From positions 124,001-188,000 of the forward strand of contig CAZTBP010000005.1 of assembly GCA_964612145.1 (NCBI GenBank): a stretch of DNA of 64,000 bases, written 5' to 3'. The notes beneath the pieces were generated by a model. That model ran no database searches, was not told the DNA's origin, and worked only from the letters and a program-made list of their open reading frames with translations. This stretch comes from JAGNLV01 sp964612145. GTDB lineage: Bacteria > Zixibacteria > MSB-5A5 > GN15 > FEB-12. Of this stretch, positions 18,220 to 26,917 are shown piece after piece (position 1 is the first letter of the stretch; each line of letters starts with the position of its first letter). Made by a program: the position numbers and the translations under genes.

Positions 18220-19938
18220 ATGCGCTGGACGCAAACCTATATCCCGACTCTCCGTGAAAACCAGTCCGAAGCCGAGCTGGTGTCGCACCAGTTGCTGCTG
18301 CGCGGCGGCTATATTCGTAAACTCGCCTCCGGTATATATCTCTATTTGCCGCTGATGCAGCGGGTCATCCAGAAGTTTTCCCAGATTGTCCGCGAGGAGA
18401 TGAACCGGGCCGGTGCGCTGGAAATCACCATGTCGGTGCTCTGCCCGGCCGAGGTCTGGAAACAGACGGAACGCTACTGGACCGCAGGGCGCGAACAAAT
18501 GCGCATGAAAGACCGCCACGACCACGAAATGGTGCTGTGCGGAACCCACGAGGAAACGGTCACCAACCTCATTGCCGGCGAAGTCAAAAGCTACCGTCAG
18601 CTGCCGATGAACCTGTACCAGATCCAGGTGAAGTTCCGCGATGAAATCCGTCCCCGGTTCGGCCTGATGCGGGGCCGCGAGTTCATTATGAAAGACGCCT
18701 ACTCGTTTGATGCCGACGACGAGTCATTTGCCCGGTCTTATCAGGCGATGGTCGATGCCTACTTTCGGATATTCAAGCGGGCCGGACTGGATACGGTCAA
18801 GGTCGAATCGGATACCGGCATGATGGGCGGCAAGGCGGCCCACGAATTCATGCTGCTGGTCGATACCGACGGCGGGGAAGAAACGATCATGTTCTGCGAC
18901 ACGTGCGATTACGCCGCTAATATCGAGAAGGCCGAGTTTACTGACACCGCCGTCACCTCCACCGACGAACAGGCGAAAGAGAGGGAGGAGGTCGACACAC
19001 CCGGTGCGGCCACAATCGAGCAGGTCACTGCATTTCTCAAGGTCGACGCCACCCGGCTGATCAAGACGCTGATGTACATGGCGGATGATCACCCGGTCGC
19101 AGCCCTGATCCGGGGCGACCGCGAGCTGAATCTGGTTAAGCTCAAGAATGCCACCGGTGCGACGGAGTTGGAAATGGCTACCCCCGAGCAAGTGTCGAAA
19201 TACACCGGCGCACCGGTCGGGTTTGCCGGACCGGTCGGCCTGAAAGATGTCGATCTGTATGTCGACCCGCTGGTGGAGCGAATGCAAAACTTCATTGTTG
19301 GCGCCAATGCCAATGAGAAGCATATAGTTAACGTCAACCTCAACCGAGACTTCAAGCCCACAAAAGTCATCGATTTAAGCGAAGCGCGCGACGGCGACCA
19401 GTGTCCGAAATGTGAAGGAAAGCTAAGTTCGAAAAGCGGGATCGAAGTCGGCAACACGTTCATGCTTGGCACCAAATATGCCGAGAAACTCGGGGCGAAG
19501 TTCCTCGATGCCGACGGCAAGGAGAAGCCGATTATCATGGGCTCGTACGGTATCGGCATCACCCGCACGCCCCAGGCCGCGTTGGAGCGGTATTTTGATG
19601 ATAAGGGAATTATCTGGCCGAAACATATCGCACCGTATCTTGTTGAATTGATTCCTGTTAATATGGAAAAGGAGGAGCATATCGAAGCTGCCCGGAAGAT
19701 ATATGAGGGGCTCAATGAGGCTGATATCGATGTGTTGTGGGACGACCGGACGGACCGGGCCGGGGTGAAGTTCAACGACGCCGATCTGATCGGGCTGCCG
19801 GTGCGTATTGTGATCGGGGATAAGTCACTAAAAGAAGACAAAGTAGAGTTGAAAGCCCGCTCCGGCGGCGAGACCGAACTGGTCGATATTGATCAGGTAG
19901 TCCCGGCCGTGCAGAAACTGCTTGAGCAGCTCAATTGA
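18220..19938 (+). CDS. proS: prolyl-tRNA synthetase
   Basis: 572 residues from ATG 18220. Class II core with motif 2 region QVKFRDEIRPRFGLMRGREF and motif 3 GSYGIGITRT. The editing domain (about 220-400) lies between them, giving the bacterial long form with INS, and a C-terminal anticodon-binding domain follows. It charges tRNA-Pro. The frame is open back to 18022, but the first 66 codons match nothing and would lie over the predicted promoter, so ATG 18220 is preferred; CAAGG lies 9 bases upstream. Confidence 0.95.
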   Translation: MRWTQTYIPTLRENQSEAELVSHQLLLRGGYIRKLASGIYLYLPLMQRVIQKFSQIVREEMNRAGALEITMSVLCPAEVWKQTERYWTAGREQMRMKDRHDHEMVLCGTHEETVTNLIAGEVKSYRQLPMNLYQIQVKFRDEIRPRFGLMRGREFIMKDAYSFDADDESFARSYQAMVDAYFRIFKRAGLDTVKVESDTGMMGGKAAHEFMLLVDTDGGEETIMFCDTCDYAANIEKAEFTDTAVTSTDEQAKEREEVDTPGAATIEQVTAFLKVDATRLIKTLMYMADDHPVAALIRGDRELNLVKLKNATGATELEMATPEQVSKYTGAPVGFAGPVGLKDVDLYVDPLVERMQNFIVGANANEKHIVNVNLNRDFKPTKVIDLSEARDGDQCPKCEGKLSSKSGIEVGNTFMLGTKYAEKLGAKFLDADGKEKPIIMGSYGIGITRTPQAALERYFDDKGIIWPKHIAPYLVELIPVNMEKEEHIEAARKIYEGLNEADIDVLWDDRTDRAGVKFNDADLIGLPVRIVIGDKSLKEDKVELKARSGGETELVDIDQVVPAVQKLLEQLN

Positions 19939-19966
19939 GCCGGATAATTTGCCGGATAATTTCCGG

Positions 19967-19995
19967 TTGCATTGCTACTCAAGTTGGGGTATATT
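19967..19995 (+). promoter_or_regulatory. promoter of the rimP-nusA-infB operon
   Basis: TTGCAT at 19967-19972, a 17-base spacer and TATATT at 19990-19995. The expected start near 20002 places the hairpin at 20006-20026 at the very 5' end of the transcript. Confidence 0.6.
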
Positions 19996-20005
19996 AACAG
20001 ATTCT

Positions 20006-20033
20006 GGGTGGGCGATTAGCCCACCCTTTGTTT
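20006..20033 (+). terminator. hairpin before rimP: terminator of proS or leader element
   Basis: GGGTGGGC and GCCCACCC form a perfect 8-base stem around loop GATTA, followed by TTTGTTT. It resembles an intrinsic terminator for proS. It also lies within the first 25 bases of the predicted rimP transcript, so it could stabilise or regulate that leader. Confidence 0.6.
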
Positions 20034-20048
20034 GCTGGTTAAAAAATT

Positions 20049-20501
20049 GTGAGACCCGACGACCGCGTCAAAAATGAAATCTTCGCGCTTATCGAGCGGC
20101 CGCTTGCGGCCGAGGGTGCGGAGGTAGCCGAGATCAAGCTCTCGCGCTACAAGCACAACTCGACGCTTCGGATATTTGTTTATTCGGAGCACGGCGCATC
20201 GCTGGCTGAATGTGCCCGACTGTCGCGTCTGATCGGTGATCTCATCGATGGAACTGACTGGTTTCAAAACGGTTATACATTGGAGGTGTCGTCACCGGGC
20301 CTGGACCGCCCGCTGGTCACAGCGCGTGATTTCAAGTTCAGGACGGGGGAAACGGTTCGTATCGAGTTTGTCGACAGCAAGCGTAAGAAGTTGACGGCTG
20401 AAATAGTGTCCGCTGGTGATACGGACGTTGCATTCCAGCACGACAGTGAAGTTGTTCGGATACCTCTGAAAGAGATCAAGCGGGCAAAAATAGTTTTTTA
20501 A
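20049..20501 (+). CDS. rimP: ribosome maturation factor RimP
   Basis: 150 residues. The N-terminal domain has FVYSEHGASLAECARLSRLI and YTLEVSSPGLDRPL, the RimP hallmark, and a C-terminal SH3-like domain follows (VRIPLKEIKRAKI). RimP assists 30S subunit maturation by helping S12 and neighbouring proteins assemble. The start is GTG at 20049. It heads the usual rimP-nusA-infB operon; nusA starts 13 bases after the stop. Confidence 0.93.
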   Translation: MRPDDRVKNEIFALIERPLAAEGAEVAEIKLSRYKHNSTLRIFVYSEHGASLAECARLSRLIGDLIDGTDWFQNGYTLEVSSPGLDRPLVTARDFKFRTGETVRIEFVDSKRKKLTAEIVSAGDTDVAFQHDSEVVRIPLKEIKRAKIVF

Positions 20502-20514
20502 CGGAGTTGCCAAT

Positions 20515-22053
20515 ATGTCGTTCGACATGATTGAAGCGATGACCATCATCGCGCGTGAAAAGAATATCGAATTCGATGCCGTCCTGGAGACGCTCGAGGC
20601 CGGACTGCTGGCTGCGGCCAAAAAGAAGTACGACTTCACGGATAACATTTCGTTCAAGTTTGACAAGAAAACCAACGAGTTGTTGATGTTCGCGACCAAG
20701 CGCATTGTCGACGAGGTCGAGGACCCGAATGAAGAAATCACGCTGGCCGAGGCCAAGGATATGGACCCTGAGGCCGAAGTCGGCGACGAGATCGATATTT
20801 ACATCGACTACGAGCTCGAATTCGGACGGAACGCCATTGCGGCAGCCAAGCAGATCCTGATACAAAAGGTCCGCGAGGCCGAGCGGGACCGCATCTACGA
20901 TGAATATATCGACAAGGTGTACACGCTTGTATCGGGGGTCGTGCAGCAGATCGACAAGGGGAACGTGATCGTCAATCTTGGCCGTGGTGAGGGCATCCTG
21001 CCGATCAAAGAGCAGATCCCGCGTGAGAAGTTCCGCCAGGGCGACAGGGTCCGCGCCTATATACTCGACGTGCAAAAAGCAACCCGCGGACCGCAGGTCA
21101 TTCTTTCGCGTGTCAGCAACGAGTTTCTCCACAAGCTGTTTGAACTTGAAGTGCCGGAAATTTATGAGCGCGTGATAGAGATCAAAGCTATCGCCCGCGA
21201 ACCCGGAGAACGTGCAAAGGTCGCCGTGTACTCCTCCGACGACCGGATCGACCCGGTCGGTGCCTGTGTCGGCATCAAGGGTGTTCGGGTGCAGGCAATC
21301 GTGCGTGAACTCAACAACGAACGAATCGATATCGTGCCGTATTCCGGCAACCCGGAGATATTTGTGACACGCGCGCTGGCCCCGGCCAAAGTCGTGAACA
21401 TCGATACCTCGGATATCGAGCAAAAGATGACGGTTGCGGTCGAGGACGACCAGCTCTCGCTGGCGATCGGCCGTAATGGTCAAAACGCCCGACTGGCGTC
21501 GAAGCTGACCCAGTGGAAAGTGAATATCATGTCCGAAACCGAGTACAACGAAGCCAAACATCGCGAGGCTGAGTTGCTGGTGCCGGTTGGCCATCTCGAC
21601 GGTGTCGGACCGAAGCTTGAGGAGCGTCTGGCTGATCACGATATCGGGTCGGTCCAGCGTCTGGCCAATTCCACGCTCGAGGGTCTGGTGAAGATCGAGG
21701 GTCTGGGCGAAAAGACCGCCGAAGCACTTGTCGAAAAAGCCAAGGTTTTTGTCGCTGAACTCGAGGCCGAGTACGACCGTAAAAAGGCTGAGGAAGAGGT
21801 TGCGGCGGCCGCTGAAGCGAAAGCTAAAGGCGCCGAAGAGCCGGTTTCCAGCGAGTCGGATCTGTTCACGGACGATGACGAAGACGAGGAGAGCGACGAG
21901 GAGCAGGAACCCGAATCCGCGGCCGCCGAGGCCGAGGATGCGAAGGACGAGGGAGACGACGAGGACATCAAATCGCAGGCGCCCGACACTGATGATGTTG
22001 AGGCTGCCGACGATGCGGAGCAGGAACAGGAAAGTGAAGAAGAGTCCAAATAA
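20515..22053 (+). CDS. nusA: transcription factor NusA
   Basis: 512 residues. NusA N-terminal domain (1-125), S1 domain (about 130-200, GRGEGILPIKEQIP), KH domains (DPVGACVGIKGVRVQAIVRE and LAIGRNGQNARLASKLT), then a helix-hairpin-helix region (VGPKLEERLADHDIG, KIEGLGEKTAEALVEKA). The last 80 residues are a strongly acidic, E/D/A-rich tail. NusA controls pausing, termination and antitermination by binding RNA polymerase. AACGGAG precedes the ATG. No ylxR or ribosomal L7Ae-like gene sits between it and infB, as is common elsewhere. Confidence 0.96.
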   Translation: MSFDMIEAMTIIAREKNIEFDAVLETLEAGLLAAAKKKYDFTDNISFKFDKKTNELLMFATKRIVDEVEDPNEEITLAEAKDMDPEAEVGDEIDIYIDYELEFGRNAIAAAKQILIQKVREAERDRIYDEYIDKVYTLVSGVVQQIDKGNVIVNLGRGEGILPIKEQIPREKFRQGDRVRAYILDVQKATRGPQVILSRVSNEFLHKLFELEVPEIYERVIEIKAIAREPGERAKVAVYSSDDRIDPVGACVGIKGVRVQAIVRELNNERIDIVPYSGNPEIFVTRALAPAKVVNIDTSDIEQKMTVAVEDDQLSLAIGRNGQNARLASKLTQWKVNIMSETEYNEAKHREAELLVPVGHLDGVGPKLEERLADHDIGSVQRLANSTLEGLVKIEGLGEKTAEALVEKAKVFVAELEAEYDRKKAEEEVAAAAEAKAKGAEEPVSSESDLFTDDDEDEESDEEQEPESAAAEAEDAKDEGDDEDIKSQAPDTDDVEAADDAEQEQESEEESK

Positions 22054-22108
22054 CGGACGCGCTGTGAACAAGAACGTGACAGGACGTCCGGGGAGATCGC
22101 CTCTATAG

Positions 22109-24319
22109 ATGGTAGCGAAGAAGCGAATATACGAACTGGCGAAGGAGTACAAGATCTCCTCAAACGCCATGGTGACTGTCTTGAAGGAGTTGGGTTACAA
22201 GCCCAAGTCGCATATGTCCATAGCGACGCCGGAGATGATCGAATCGGTGAAAAAGAAGTTTGCCGATGAGAAACAGACGGCCAAGAAGCAGATGGAACAC
22301 CGGGCGCAGGTGAAGGAGGCCGCCGACCAGCGACAGCCCACCCGTATCGGCGGAATCAAAGTTGATGATTCCAAGTCAGATGTCGCCGGATGGATGCGCA
22401 AGTTCGACAAGAAGCAGAAAAAGAAATCCCGTCGCAAACGCAAAGGTCGGCAGCAAGTCGACAAGAGTGCCGTGCAGAAGAGTTTCCGGTCAACTATGGC
22501 CGGCCTGACCGGCGGTAAACATAAGCGCCGATATAAACGCGGGGCGGATGGGCGTGAGATTGAAGCGGTTGACGAGAATGTCCTGGAGGTCAATGAATTC
22601 ATGTCGGTCGCGGAACTGGCCAACATGATGGACAAAAAGCCGGCGGAGCTGATCGCCAAGCTGTTTGAAATGGGCGCCATGGCGACCATCAACCAGCGCC
22701 TCGACCTCGATACTATTGAAATGCTCGCTTCCGAATACGGCTTTGAGATCAAACAGATCACTGAGATCGGCGAAGAGGCAATCGAAGAAGAGCAGACGGC
22801 CAATCTCGAACGTCGTGCCCCCGTTGTCACGATCATGGGGCACGTCGATCACGGAAAGACTTCTCTGCTTGATTTTATTCGCGAAACAAACGTGGTAGCC
22901 GGCGAGGCCGGTGCCATCACCCAGCATATCGGTGCGTACGAGGTCGAAAAAGACGGTGGACGCGTTACTTTCCTCGATACGCCCGGACACGAAGCGTTTA
23001 CCGCTATGCGCGCCCGGGGGACCCAGGTCACGGACATCATCGTGCTGGTGGTTGCCGCCGATGACGGAGTTCAGCCGCAGACGATCGAAGCTATTGACCA
23101 CGCCCGGGCGGCGCATGTTCCGATCATTGTCGCCATCAACAAGATCGATAAGCCCAGTGCGAATCCGGACACGGTCAAGACGCAGCTGTCCAACCACAAT
23201 CTCATGCCGGAGGACTGGGGCGGCAAGACTATCATGGTCGAGGTTTCCGCCAAGTCGGGCGAGGGTGTCGACAAGCTGCTGGAGATGATTCTTCTCCAGT
23301 CCGAAATGATGGATCTTCAGGCTGACCCGACGATTCGCGCCCACGGCGTCATCATTGACTCCCAGTTGGAGAAGGGACGTGGCCCGGTGGCCACCGTGCT
23401 CATCCAGAAGGGTACGTGCTCGGTGGGCGATTCCATTGTTGCCGGCACCTTTCACGGCCGGGTCCGAACAATTATCGATGATCGGGAACGGAGCCTTAAT
23501 GAAATCGGTCCTTCGCGACCGGCCCAGATAACCGGATTGGGCGGTACGCCGCAGGCAGGTGACAGCTTCCTGGTGGTTGAAAACGACCAGGAGGCCAAGG
23601 AGATCTCCCTGAAGCGTGCCCAGATTAAGCGTGAGCAGGATGCCCGCCGCACTCATGGCCGGGTGACGCTGGATAAGATTTTTGATCGCATTAAAGAGGG
23701 TCAAATTAAGGAGCTTCGACTGATCATCAAGGCGGATGTCGACGGCTCGGTCGAAGTGCTGTCGGATACGCTGGAGAAGATCCAGACCGAAGAAGTCAAG
23801 ACCAGCGTGATCCATCGTGGTGTCGGCGGTATTACCGAATCAGACGTGCTGCTGGCGGCAGCCTCGGATGCTATTATTATCGGTTTCCAGGTTTCACCGG
23901 ATACTCGGGCTCGCGAGGTCGCCAAGCAGGAGAGTGTTGATGTCCGCCTGTACGATGTCATCTATGAGGCGGAAAACGATGTAAAGAAGGCGCTCGAGGG
24001 CATGCTGTCCCCGACGCTTACGGAAGAATTTGTCGGCATGGTCGAGGTTCGGGATACGTTCAAAGTTCCGAAAGTCGGTACCATTGCCGGCTGTTATGTA
24101 AAAGAGGGTCGAGTCAATCGCAAAGACAAGGTCCGCCTGGTACGTGACGGCAAAGTCATCTACCGCGGCCAGATTTCCTCACTCAAGCGGTTCAAGGATG
24201 ATGCTCGCGAGGTCAAAGAGGGCTTTGAGTGCGGAATTGGTATCGAGAATTACGATGATATCAAAGTCGGCGATGCCATCGAATGTCTGCAAATTGTCGA
24301 GGAGGCTCGGACCCTGTAA
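22109..24319 (+). CDS. infB: translation initiation factor IF-2
   Basis: 736 residues. An IF2 N-terminal domain (RIYELAKEYKISSNAMVTVL), a basic linker (KKQKKKSRRKRKGR) and a second IF2_N motif (FMSVAELANMMDKKPAELIA) precede the G domain. The GTPase motifs are GHVDHGKTS, DTPGHEAF and NKIDKP, followed by domains II, III and IV. It brings initiator tRNA to the 30S subunit. The N-terminal region is short compared with E. coli IF2 (890 residues). The start is the ATG at 22109, 55 bases after nusA. Confidence 0.97.
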   Translation: MVAKKRIYELAKEYKISSNAMVTVLKELGYKPKSHMSIATPEMIESVKKKFADEKQTAKKQMEHRAQVKEAADQRQPTRIGGIKVDDSKSDVAGWMRKFDKKQKKKSRRKRKGRQQVDKSAVQKSFRSTMAGLTGGKHKRRYKRGADGREIEAVDENVLEVNEFMSVAELANMMDKKPAELIAKLFEMGAMATINQRLDLDTIEMLASEYGFEIKQITEIGEEAIEEEQTANLERRAPVVTIMGHVDHGKTSLLDFIRETNVVAGEAGAITQHIGAYEVEKDGGRVTFLDTPGHEAFTAMRARGTQVTDIIVLVVAADDGVQPQTIEAIDHARAAHVPIIVAINKIDKPSANPDTVKTQLSNHNLMPEDWGGKTIMVEVSAKSGEGVDKLLEMILLQSEMMDLQADPTIRAHGVIIDSQLEKGRGPVATVLIQKGTCSVGDSIVAGTFHGRVRTIIDDRERSLNEIGPSRPAQITGLGGTPQAGDSFLVVENDQEAKEISLKRAQIKREQDARRTHGRVTLDKIFDRIKEGQIKELRLIIKADVDGSVEVLSDTLEKIQTEEVKTSVIHRGVGGITESDVLLAAASDAIIIGFQVSPDTRAREVAKQESVDVRLYDVIYEAENDVKKALEGMLSPTLTEEFVGMVEVRDTFKVPKVGTIAGCYVKEGRVNRKDKVRLVRDGKVIYRGQISSLKRFKDDAREVKEGFECGIGIENYDDIKVGDAIECLQIVEEARTL

Positions 24320-24331
24320 GGGCGCCATCGA

Positions 24332-24613
24332 GTGGTTACCGTTGTGTTGAAGATCAGGCTCGATTTGCCCGGCGTGAGTTCATTGAAAGGTAAACGACGT
24401 ATCATCAAATCGCTCATAGCCAGGGTGCGCAATAGTTTCAATGTGTCCATGGCTGAAGTTGATTTGCAGGATCAATTGCGAACTGCTGTTCTGGGTGTGG
24501 CAGTAGTTTCAAACAGCGCCAGTTTCGGCCACCAAGTGACCTCGAAAGTGATTTCACGAATAGAGTCCAACGGTGAGGCGATCCTGGTCGATTACATCAC
24601 GGAGACCTACTAA
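24332..24613 (+). CDS. DUF503 family protein (YlxP-like)
   Basis: 93 residues from GTG 24332. LKIRLDLPGVSSLKGKRRII, FNVSMAEVDLQDQ and the beta-alpha-beta ferredoxin-like pattern match DUF503/YlxP. These small proteins sit between infB and rbfA in many genomes, as here, and are suspected ribosome-linked factors; the function is not established. Confidence 0.85.
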   Translation: MVTVVLKIRLDLPGVSSLKGKRRIIKSLIARVRNSFNVSMAEVDLQDQLRTAVLGVAVVSNSASFGHQVTSKVISRIESNGEAILVDYITETY

Positions 24614-24614
24614 C

Positions 24615-24986
24615 ATGAGTGCCAACCGACGCCCGGTCCGGCTGGGCGAACAGATCCTCCGCGATATATCCGTGAAGATGGAACAGGAACTGTCCGAGAA
24701 CGTCTCGGGGCTTGTGACATTCACGCGCGTACGGCTGTCAAATGACTTGAAGCACGCAACCATTTATTACTCGGTACTGGAGAAGGCGGAGGGTGATCGT
24801 GAGCAGGTCGGAGACTATCTCGAACGAGAAAAAGGTCATATTCGTAGGGTAGTCGGAGGCGAACTTCGCGTTCGTTATATCCCGGAATTCGCGTTCAAGT
24901 TTGATCCGTCAATAGAAGAAGGAATTCGTATACAGCAACTGCTGGATGAAATCAAAAGTGAGACAGAAGACCCAGAACAAGAATAA
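24615..24986 (+). CDS. rbfA: ribosome-binding factor A
   Basis: 123 residues from ATG 24615. RLGEQILRDISVKMEQEL, FTRVRLSNDLKHATIYYSV and RVRYIPEFAFKFDPSIEEG are RbfA signatures of a single KH-fold domain. RbfA binds the 30S subunit during late 16S processing and cold shock. The start lies 1 base after the DUF503 stop. A longer frame back to 24573 would overlap that gene and has no match. Confidence 0.93.
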   Translation: MSANRRPVRLGEQILRDISVKMEQELSENVSGLVTFTRVRLSNDLKHATIYYSVLEKAEGDREQVGDYLEREKGHIRRVVGGELRVRYIPEFAFKFDPSIEEGIRIQQLLDEIKSETEDPEQE

Positions 24987-24993
24987 CGCTCCC

Positions 24994-25983
24994 ATGGTTA
25001 CCGCTCCACCGGTTGCGGAAATTCGCGACATCCTCGAAAACAGCAAGCGCGTCCTGGTCGCCTCGCACGTCGATCCCGACGGCGACGCGATTGGAACCCA
25101 GCTGGCCTTTGCTTTTTATCTGCGCAAACTGGGCAAAGAGGTGTTTCTCGTGCGCGAGGCGGATGTACCAACCAAGTATCGTTTTCTCGGCGGTACGGAG
25201 GATATCACACCGGTCGACGAATATCCCGAAGATTTCCGTGTCGATACCGCCGTTATTCTGGAGTGCCCGTCTAAGGCTCGAATCGGCAAGGTGGCAAAAT
25301 TCCTGCACGACGACGTGAAGATAGTCAATATCGATCACCACTACGAATCGGGTGAGTTCGGCACGGTCAACTGGATTGACCCCACGCGCTCATCGGTGGG
25401 GGAAATGACCTACGACCTTTTCGAGGCGCTCGACTACAATATTCCACCGGAGGTCGCCGAGCAGCTCTACACCGCTATCATGACCGACACCGGACGGTTC
25501 CGGTACCAGTCAACCTCGCCGCGCACGATGGAGGTCGTCGGGCATCTAATCGGCGCCGGGGCTGATCCCAAGAAAATTACCGAGTTTGTTTATTTTCGAC
25601 TTTCGGCCTCGACCATGAAATTGACCGGACAGGTTCTCAGCACGATCGATTTTCACGATGACGACTCCGTGTGCCTGCTGACTATCACAAAGAAAATGCT
25701 CCAGGAGGCCGGGGCCGATATGTCGGAATCCGACGGTTTGGTTGATTTCACGCTGTTTGCTGACACGGTCGATATCGGGGCGCTGCTGAAAGAAGTCAGC
25801 GAGAACGAAACTCGCGTCTCGCTTCGATCCCGCGATCACATCAACGTGTCCGAGATTGCCGCCCGCTATGGCGGTGGCGGACACTTTAACGCCTCCGGCT
25901 GTTCGCTTGACATGAACCTCGATCAGGCCCGGCAGGAATTGATAAAGGTCCTGACAGATGCCCGGCGAGGCAAAAAAAGTTAA
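24994..25983 (+). CDS. nrnA: DHH phosphoesterase, NrnA-type oligoribonuclease/pAp phosphatase
   Basis: 329 residues from ATG 24994. The DHH domain has SHVDPDGDAIG, the DTAVILECPS region and NIDHH; the DHHA1 domain has YGGGGHFNASG. NrnA degrades short RNA and DNA oligonucleotides from the 5' end and dephosphorylates pAp. It lies between rbfA and truB, its usual place. An in-frame ATG at 24946 would overlap rbfA and lacks a ribosome site. The gene overlaps truB by 26 bases. Confidence 0.9.
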   Translation: MVTAPPVAEIRDILENSKRVLVASHVDPDGDAIGTQLAFAFYLRKLGKEVFLVREADVPTKYRFLGGTEDITPVDEYPEDFRVDTAVILECPSKARIGKVAKFLHDDVKIVNIDHHYESGEFGTVNWIDPTRSSVGEMTYDLFEALDYNIPPEVAEQLYTAIMTDTGRFRYQSTSPRTMEVVGHLIGAGADPKKITEFVYFRLSASTMKLTGQVLSTIDFHDDDSVCLLTITKKMLQEAGADMSESDGLVDFTLFADTVDIGALLKEVSENETRVSLRSRDHINVSEIAARYGGGGHFNASGCSLDMNLDQARQELIKVLTDARRGKKS

Positions 25984-26917
25984 CCGGTATGACGGTGTGT
26001 TGCTGGTGAAGAAACCTCTGGGAAAATCGAGCCATGATGTAGTGCAGGTAGTCCGACGCACTGTTCATCAGCGTCAGGTCGGCCACGCCGGGACCCTTGA
26101 TCCGCTGGCCGAGGGCCTGCTGGTTACGTGTCTGGGCCGCGCTACCAAGGTTGTTCGTTTCCTGTCTCATCAGGATAAGACCTATGAGGCCGAGATATTT
26201 CTCGGGCTGTCCTCAAGGACTATGGACCGCGAAGGTGTGGATCGGCATTCTGTTCCGGTCGCCCCGCCGGATATAGACGACGAAGAGATGCAGGGCGTAC
26301 TGAACAAATTTTCCGGCCGAATCACGCAGACCGTGCCGGCCTATTCCGCCATTCGCGTGGACGGGGAACCGCTGTATAAAAAGGCACGACGCGGAGAGGA
26401 GGTTGCTCCGCCGAGTCGTGAAGTTGAGATCTCCAACATCCGGCTGCTCGACTACCGGAAGCCTTTCCTGAATATCCGGGTGTCGTGTTCCTCGGGCACA
26501 TATATCCGGACACTGGCCGATGATATTGGCCGTGAACTGGGTTGTGGGGCCTATTTGTCACAGCTAATCCGTACTCGCGTCGGCAAAATGGAGTTGAACC
26601 GCGCCCTGACTCTGGATCAAGTGGAGGAGCTGCATGACGGGGGAAAGTTAGGCGATCACCTGCTCGGTTATGAGTCCGTGTTAGATTTTAGTGCGATAGT
26701 AGTGACTGATGATTTTCGCCCGTTCGTAATTCAGGGGCGGCCGGTCCGAGGAGAATCGGTCGAACGCTGTGACGGGACATTCTCCCGCGGCGACAACGTG
26801 CTGCTTAAAAGCCGGGATGGCGAAATTCTCGCTGTCGGCACGGCCGGGGTCGATCAGGCTCGAATATATGACGCGGAAAACGAGAACGTATTTAGCTACA
26901 TTCGGGTACTGAATTGA
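25958..26917 (+). CDS. truB: tRNA pseudouridine(55) synthase TruB
   Basis: 319 residues. GHAGTLDPLAEGLL contains the catalytic aspartate D48, and KTYEAEIFLG, QTVPAYSAIRVDGEPLYKKA and SGTYIRTLADDIG are further TruB motifs; a PUA-like tail follows. It makes pseudouridine 55 in the T loop of tRNAs. The start overlaps nrnA by 26 bases and the stop overlaps the ribF TTG start by 4. Confidence 0.95.
   Translation: MPGEAKKVNRYDGVLLVKKPLGKSSHDVVQVVRRTVHQRQVGHAGTLDPLAEGLLVTCLGRATKVVRFLSHQDKTYEAEIFLGLSSRTMDREGVDRHSVPVAPPDIDDEEMQGVLNKFSGRITQTVPAYSAIRVDGEPLYKKARRGEEVAPPSREVEISNIRLLDYRKPFLNIRVSCSSGTYIRTLADDIGRELGCGAYLSQLIRTRVGKMELNRALTLDQVEELHDGGKLGDHLLGYESVLDFSAIVVTDDFRPFVIQGRPVRGESVERCDGTFSRGDNVLLKSRDGEILAVGTAGVDQARIYDAENENVFSYIRVLN

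Noticed and set aside
20476..22170. 564-codon ORF antisense to nusA
   Set aside because: Its composition mirrors the acidic NusA frame and no family is recognisable; nusA is certain.
22490..23815. 441-codon ORF antisense to infB
   Set aside because: No family likeness; infB is certain on the + strand.
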